Below, one piece after another: positions 59,025-64,000 of a stretch of 64,000 nt of DNA. The position numbers and the translations under genes are program-made. The notes beneath the pieces were generated by a model, which ran no database searches, was not told the DNA's origin, and worked only from the letters and a program-made list of their open reading frames with translations. The stretch spans positions 53,453,980 through 53,517,979 of the forward strand of contig NC_068575.1 in NCBI RefSeq assembly GCF_025698545.1. The letters are read 5' to 3'. Source of the DNA: Gossypium raimondii (lineage: Eukaryota; Streptophyta; Magnoliopsida; Malvales; Malvaceae). The stretch's first letter is position 1; each line of letters opens with the position of its first letter.

Positions 59025-60349
59025 TGATGCGGTCATTGAAAGCACCAAACATATTCTATCCCTAATAAATAATGAAAAAGAATAGTAAAAGGGAAGTAGG
59101 GTCAAATCCTCAGGGACTGGACTTGCAAAATATCTTGTTCCGTGAAACCCCAAGCAGAGTCTTGCCCAAGACAACCTGCGTTCCTGAAAAAAATAAAAAC
59201 AATAGCAGAATTAAATTGTTGGATCTAAAAACGAAAAAATAAAATAAAAACAGAATTAAGAATATTGAATTGAAAATTCGAGAAATTAAAAATAGAGTTA
59301 AGAGAAAGAAAATTCTTATGGGAGATTCCAGCCTCCAGTTGTCTTGTTCCGCCTTGGGGTTCAATCCTCGGCTTTTAGATGATCATTCCCAAACCGAATA
59401 AGCCAGTTATAGTGGAAGAGGACGCCTACGACCACCAGCTCCAAAGATTTAGACTTACAATTTAGTGGAACCTGACTCTAGCCAACAATCGCTTCTGTGG
59501 GATCGTCTTATGCTAGATCAACGCTTCTCAATGGCGAATCCCACGCCATTTTGTCTCTTGGGCTTTCCAACCTCTGACACAATAAGCTAACGAACAGACT
59601 GTGCAACCTTCCCAAAACATACAAAGCGGCCGTCTTTGCATACGTTGAAAAACTTACTTCTTAAGGGACTTGGACGGAAGCATCAGCCCCGTAGTGCGGA
59701 GAAACGATGAATACTCAACGAGGAGGCTAAGTACGGATTCTAAGCCTCATGAACCCTTTTGGGGATTTTTGACAACTTTCGGCTAGATGAGTTTAGTGGC
59801 TCATGGTTATGGTAGAAAAGAAAATAAATAAAATAAAAATAAAGATTTTATTGAAAGGAAATATGAAAAGAACAAAAGCCTAGACTTTTGGGGAGAGAGT
59901 GTTTACAGAAAAAGAAAGATGATATCCCCTTTTGAGTCACTTCACCCCCTATTTATAGTGCTAGGGGAGATATTCTAATCCTACTTAAATTCCTAAAAGA
60001 TAAATACATTTAATTGAAGATAAATAAAGATAAAATAAAATCCTAAAAATAATCCTTAATAATTATCTCAATATTAATTATCCTAATATAATTAAAATAG
60101 AGTTTAATAGAATAAAATCTCTTCTTTTTGCATTTCAACCCTTGTGTCCTCCATGCTTGCACTTTTGGCACAAACTTTTCCTTGTGTCGCACATTGGCCC
60201 ATTTTATCTCTAAATTCATGCTTTTGGCCCTTAATTTCACTTTTGCCTCAAATTTAGTCCCTATTAGATAAAAGATCATAAATAGCTCAAATTAGCAGGA
60301 TAATACTCAGAATAAATACATAAAAATACGTTATTCTGGAGTGTTATCA
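59025..60349 (-). repeat. 3' LTR of the Athila-like element
   Basis: 1325 bp with TG/CA ends. TATAAATAG on the minus strand at about 59950-59957 is the likely promoter. Assigned as an LTR from its ends and the adjacent polypurine tract, since its partner is not in view. Confidence 0.75.
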
Positions 60350-60362
60350 AATCCCCCCTACT
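60350..60362 (-). promoter_or_regulatory. polypurine tract of the Athila-like element
   Basis: Minus-strand AGTAGGGGGGATT directly before TGATAACAC. Confidence 0.75.
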
Positions 60363-61760
60363 TAGCCCATGCTTGCCCTCAAGTATGGTTCCTATCTACT
60401 GTGAAAGTTAGATTCTGCCATAAAAGAAATACAACTCCAAAGTTTTATAAAAATCAGTCAAAAATGCATATGAAAAATAAAGAGAACCCTAAGCTTGCTT
60501 TAAGTAAAACAGAAAAAGTTTTCCAATTAATACACACAAAAATTAGAATCAACTTAAATTATTTAATGAAAATTAGGTAAATTACCAAACCTACCAAGAC
60601 ACCCTATTTGTTTCCTCCTTTAATCCCCAAATCATTATTTTTTTCTTTTTTTTATTATGCTTTAGGAATATACTAAACCTTTTGACGCGAAGAGAGATGA
60701 CAACCAAGCACCCCACCCCGGTTACTCAGCCCAGCAAACTCCTACTTTATTATAATTTTTCTTAAGAACACATCAAACCTTTTGACGCGAAGAGAGATGA
60801 CAATAAGCACCCCACATGGTTACTCATTAACATGTTCTTAAAATTAATTCCATAGCGGAGTTTTACCTAACACGTCACACAACCTTTTGACGCGAAATAG
60901 GATGACAACCCAAGCACCCTACCCCGGTTACTCAGTCAGTCATGTTTTTAAGCTGCACTCATAACCACGGAAACATTAAACTATATTTTAATAATAACCT
61001 TTTTTTTTTTCTTTTTTTTTTGAGGACTTTAGAGGAAAAAAAATTAATCAAGTGTCAAAAATAAGTTTCATAATTACCTTAATAGTCATCAACATATTTT
61101 AGCATGCAACATATTAAGTGTCCACTTTGTATTTAAACTTGATCAATTTTATGAAAAGCAAGATAAAGTTAACTTAATGAATCACAATTATTTTTAGTCT
61201 AATAAGAATAAAACAGTGGAGATGGCATCAATTATGAAAAAATTCGTAATTTTCTTAGAAAATAAGAATCATGCTTGTAGGTCAAACAGTAGGCAATTCT
61301 TGGTAAAAATCTTGGGCATGAAAAGAGGCAAGAGATTCCAAAAACAATAAATATGGACAAAATAAAGTCTCAAGTAGCAACACCAGCAACAATAACCAAA
61401 ATCACAACAGAAATTATAGTAATAACGAAGAGTACCTCCCCCTACTGAAAGCACATTGTCCTCAATGTGGACGAAAAGAAATAAATAAGTAGAAAAGTTT
61501 AGAAAAACTCTCCGTGTTGTTACTGTCGATCGCATATGATGGCAATGAGCTCAGTCAGTTGTTGGCCAAAGGTTTCAAGTCAGGCCTCAATGCGTTCTAA
61601 ATTTTCGCTCTGTTTTATCTAAGCAAAAGACGAAAAATTTATTAATATCCAAATAAGTAATAAATAGTATAATAAAATAAAGTAACAAATAAAGTAAAAT
61701 AAAAATAAAAATAAAAATTGGGTTGCCTCCCAACAAGCGCTTGTTTAACGTCGTTAGCTC
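60363..61760 (-). other. non-coding 3' region of the Athila-like element
   Basis: About 1.4 kb between the integrase stop and the polypurine tract. It holds three direct repeats (next entry) and A/T-rich sequence. No supported gene is seen. Confidence 0.6.
60678..60943. repeat. three direct repeats of ~50 bp at ~110-bp spacing
   Basis: Copies at about 60678-60730, 60778-60826 and 60892-60943. Each begins CCTTTTGACGCGAA, continues with GGATGACAA or AGATGACAA and AGCACCC, and ends GGTTACTCA. Spacers contain AT-rich filler. Confidence 0.85.
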
Positions 61761-61776
61761 GACACTGTTATTGGTT

Positions 61777-62160
61777 TTATGGTGGTTCCAAATGGATTTT
61801 CTTAACCGTGTGGGCTTGAAAATTCTTATAAAACGGCTTCAACTGCTGGCCATTGACTACGAATCGCCTTCCAGATTCTTCACTCTCTATTTTAACCGCT
61901 CCATGTGTGAACACTTTAGTAACAATAAAAGGTTCTTGCCATCGTGATCGAAGCTTACCTGGAAATAACTTTAACACGGAGTTATGAAGTAAAACTTTTT
62001 GTCCTACCGAAAAACGCTTGTAAGCTATTCTCTTATCGTGAAACAACTCTGTTTTGTCTTTATAAATGTGAACATTCTCGTAGGCATCATTGCGAATTTC
62101 TTCTAACTCTTGGATGTCTAATTTCCTTGCCTGTTCTACGGGTTCTAACTCCAACTCTGG
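61777..62160 (-). pseudogene. integrase C-terminal part of the Athila-like element
   Basis: The frame reads IQELEEIRNDAYENVHIYK, then FHDKRI, SVGQKVLLHNS, LFPGKLRSRWQEPFIVTKVF and VNGQQLKPFYKNF, the C-terminal GPY/F-like part of a gypsy integrase. The catalytic core is missing. The frame continues upstream only as QAPELELEPVEQARKL before reaching protease-side sequence. Confidence 0.85.
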
Positions 62161-62164
62161 TGCC

Positions 62165-63224
62165 TGTATAACAAAAGATAACAATTAGTATTTGGAGATA
62201 ATAACCCATTAACAAATTCAATTTCATTAAGTTCAGAATTATCTCCATAAATTGGCTCAAAATTCTCTTCCACCAAAGAGTCAATTATGTCGATACGATT
62301 TACGCTCAATACTTCGCTTGGATGGCTAATGGCGTTGTAGACATTAAACTTTACGATCTCCCCATCAAACTCCATCGTGAGAGTTCCACTTCGAACATCA
62401 ATTTTAGTATTTGTTGTACTAAGGAACGGTCAACCCAGCAGGAGATCTGAAGATCCAGGAGTGCTATCCTCCTCCATTTTGATCACATAAAAATCTGCAG
62501 GGAAAATAAGCTCGTTAACTTTTACCAGAACATCCTCAAGGACTCCTTCTGGATGCACAACAGACCTGTCCGCCAATTGAATGATAACACATGTTTTTGT
62601 CAAAAAACCTGCGTTAAGTGATTCATAAACAGAATATGGCATTACATTTATAGAAGCCCCTAGATCACACATAGCCTTTTTAATTCCCAGATGGCCTATT
62701 TTGCATGGTATTGCAAACATGCCCCTATCCTTGCATTTTGCCGGCATTTTCCGCTGTAACACTGCGGATACATTCTCACCAACATTCACCCTTTCATTAC
62801 CTGTTAATTTTTGCTTGTTGGTGCAAAGCTCTTTAATAAATTTAGCATACCACGGTATTTGCTTAATGGCATCCAACAACAGAATGTTGATCTCGACATT
62901 TCTAAATGTTTCAAGAATTTCCTTGTCCTCTTTACCTCTTTGACATTGGATGAATCGTTCCGGAAATGGAGGTTGAATTTTAGGCAATGGAGGCTTCGGT
63001 CGGACCTGTTCGTCTTTTTCGGGTTTTTCCTGGGCGATTTCTTGGACAAGATTCCTGTCAGGAATCGATTCCAGTACCTTTCTGCTTCGTAACGTCATTG
63101 CATTTGCATTTTGTCTAGGGTTTGGCTCTGTTTGTGACGACAGCTTCCCTTGAGAGGTTAATTTCTCGATCGATGTGGTCAACTCTCTGATGGACGCCTC
63201 GGTTTTCTGTTGGAAATCCTTCAT
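62165..63224 (-). pseudogene. Gag C-terminus and aspartic protease of the Athila-like element
   Basis: The clean 264-residue frame 63224-62430 has the protease domain with active-site CDLGASINVMPYSVY at residues 186-200. It is followed by LADRSVVHPEGVLEDVLV and a stop replacing the residue after LLLG. The frame then resumes (FLSTTNTKIDVRSGTLTMEFDGE, 62375-62165). At about 62165-62190 it joins the integrase C-terminal sequence, so roughly 3 kb of pol has been deleted. Confidence 0.85.
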
Positions 63225-63303
63225 CTCTTTTTGGAAATTAAGATTTTGCTGCTAAAAATCAAGAACATTAGTCGCTAACTTATTGACCATGGTTTCTAGA
63301 AAA

Positions 63304-64000
63304 TTACGAACCTTGCGGTACATTGCTATGAAACTGATTTTGGTATGGCTGGTTATTTCGTGGATTGGCCCCATAGCTTAAGTTAGGATGGTCCCTCCAT
63401 CCTGGGTTGTAGGTATTAGCGTAGGGGTCGTACTGCCTTTGTGGTGGCCCAAGGAAATTTCCAACAGCATCCAGATGGGCCGTGGTATCATCATACAAAC
63501 TGGGACATGCATCAGTTGCGTGATCAGGTGTAGCACATATTCCGCATAATCGAGCTATCTTCGCTTTTTCTGCAATAAGGGAATTTATCATATTAGTAAG
63601 TCTATCAACTTTATCTTCTAAGGTTGAATTACTTAGCTGGTGAACCCTTCTAGGGAGTTTAGTATTGGCTCGAAACTGCTGAGAATTTGCAGCCATCGTG
63701 GAAATCAAGTCTTTCGCTTGTTGGGGAGTCATGTTGACCAATGCTCCTCCACTAGCAGCGTCTACCATATTCATCTCCATAGGCTTCAAACCTTCGTAAA
63801 AGTATTGGAGGAGAGATTGCTCTGTTATACCATGTTGTGGACAGCTTGCACACAACTTTTTAAATCGCTCCTAATAATCGTAAAGGGACTCGACTTCTTT
63901 TGTCTTATTCCAACGATCTCTTCTTAGCTCAATTTGCCGAGATCTTGGAAAAACCTATTCAGAAACAAACGAGATAGATCAGCTCAAGTTGTAATAGATC
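63304..64000 (-). pseudogene. Gag of the Athila-like element (continues beyond the window)
   Basis: The frame 63855-63304 reads LLQYFYEGLKPMEMNMVDAA, then NMTPQQAKDLISTMA, and a zinc knuckle CGICATPDHATDAC (about 63505-63546), with a Tyr/Asn/Pro-rich tail (YDPYANTYNPGWRDHPNLSYG). A stop upstream near 63870 interrupts the N-terminal part, which continues to the window edge. Confidence 0.85.

Larger units (their letters stand above)
59025..64000 (-). mobile_element. Athila-like gypsy element on the minus strand (runs off the window), internally deleted
   Basis: The 3' LTR is 59025-60349 (minus-strand TGATAACACTCC to GACCGCATCA). A polypurine tract, a 1.4-kb non-coding 3' region, an integrase C-terminus, protease and gag then follow towards the right edge. 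The gag and CDLGAS-type protease resemble Athila-group polyproteins. RT, RNase H and the integrase core are missing, so it is non-autonomous. The 5' LTR is outside the window. Confidence 0.88.

Noticed and set aside
61269..61535. 88-codon minus-strand frame in the 3' region of the Athila-like element
   Set aside because: It is Cys/Tyr/Phe-rich in a way typical of translated low-complexity repeats, and nothing supports it as a gene.

Overview
This window is plant nuclear DNA from a dicot. It is AT-rich, has a few ordinary plant genes (a group S1 bZIP, the Calvin-cycle regulator CP12, a tandem pair of beta-propeller genes, a multi-pass membrane protein), and is more than half retrotransposons. 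The element types (Del/Tekay-like chromovirus with ~2.5 kb LTRs, Athila-like gypsy, L1-type LINEs) and overall texture suggest a Malvaceae genome such as cotton. That taxonomic call is an inference, not a proof.

Layout. 0-2.1 kb: a foldback repeat and a LINE RNase H relic. 2.5-3.7 kb: a bZIP53-like gene whose leader carries four uORFs, one being the conserved sucrose-responsive peptide uORF. 5.85-6.24 kb: CP12 on the minus strand. 8.1-32.2 kb: a three-level nest. A LINE is split by a Copia element (minus strand, LTRs 8207-8409 and 30298-30500). The Copia is split inside gag by a Ty3/gypsy Tekay-like insertion (13045-30075, target duplication CAGTC) with an LTR-internal-LTR-internal-LTR structure. 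32.7-36.3 kb: a perfect solo LTR (target duplication GGGAA) with an internal array of about 15 hairpin-forming repeats. 37.0-37.4 kb: a small non-autonomous hAT element (8-bp duplication GCTACCCA). 38.99-43.41 kb: two tandem, two-exon SMP-30/gluconolactonase-like genes. 46.4-47.3 kb: an intronless membrane-protein gene on the minus strand. 48.0-48.5 kb: a LINE tail with poly(A). 48.66-55.00 kb: a complete gypsy-type element (duplication GTTCA) that encodes only Gag and protease, with an unrecognised ORF where pol should be. 55-57 kb: old intergenic DNA with a diverged tandem duplication. 57.05-64.0 kb: a second nest, in which a gag-bearing element is split by a minus-strand LTR of the solo-LTR family, itself split by an Athila-like element that runs off the window and has lost RT, RNase H and most of integrase.

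Host genes are few and independent. bZIP53-like and CP12 both relate to carbon/energy status but are not an operon or a demonstrable module. The two beta-propeller genes are a recent tandem duplication with conserved exon structure.

The most notable signals are: (1) the relay of four uORFs joined by three ATGA stop/start overlaps upstream of the bZIP; (2) the three-LTR tandem chromovirus; (3) a strand-symmetric signature of CAG/CTG/CCG being altered to CG-type strings between near-identical repeat copies, which I read as a base-calling or polishing artefact at CHG-methylated sites and which breaks many retroelement reading frames; (4) the hairpin array in the solo LTR; and (5) the Gag-protease-only element with an unidentified cargo ORF.
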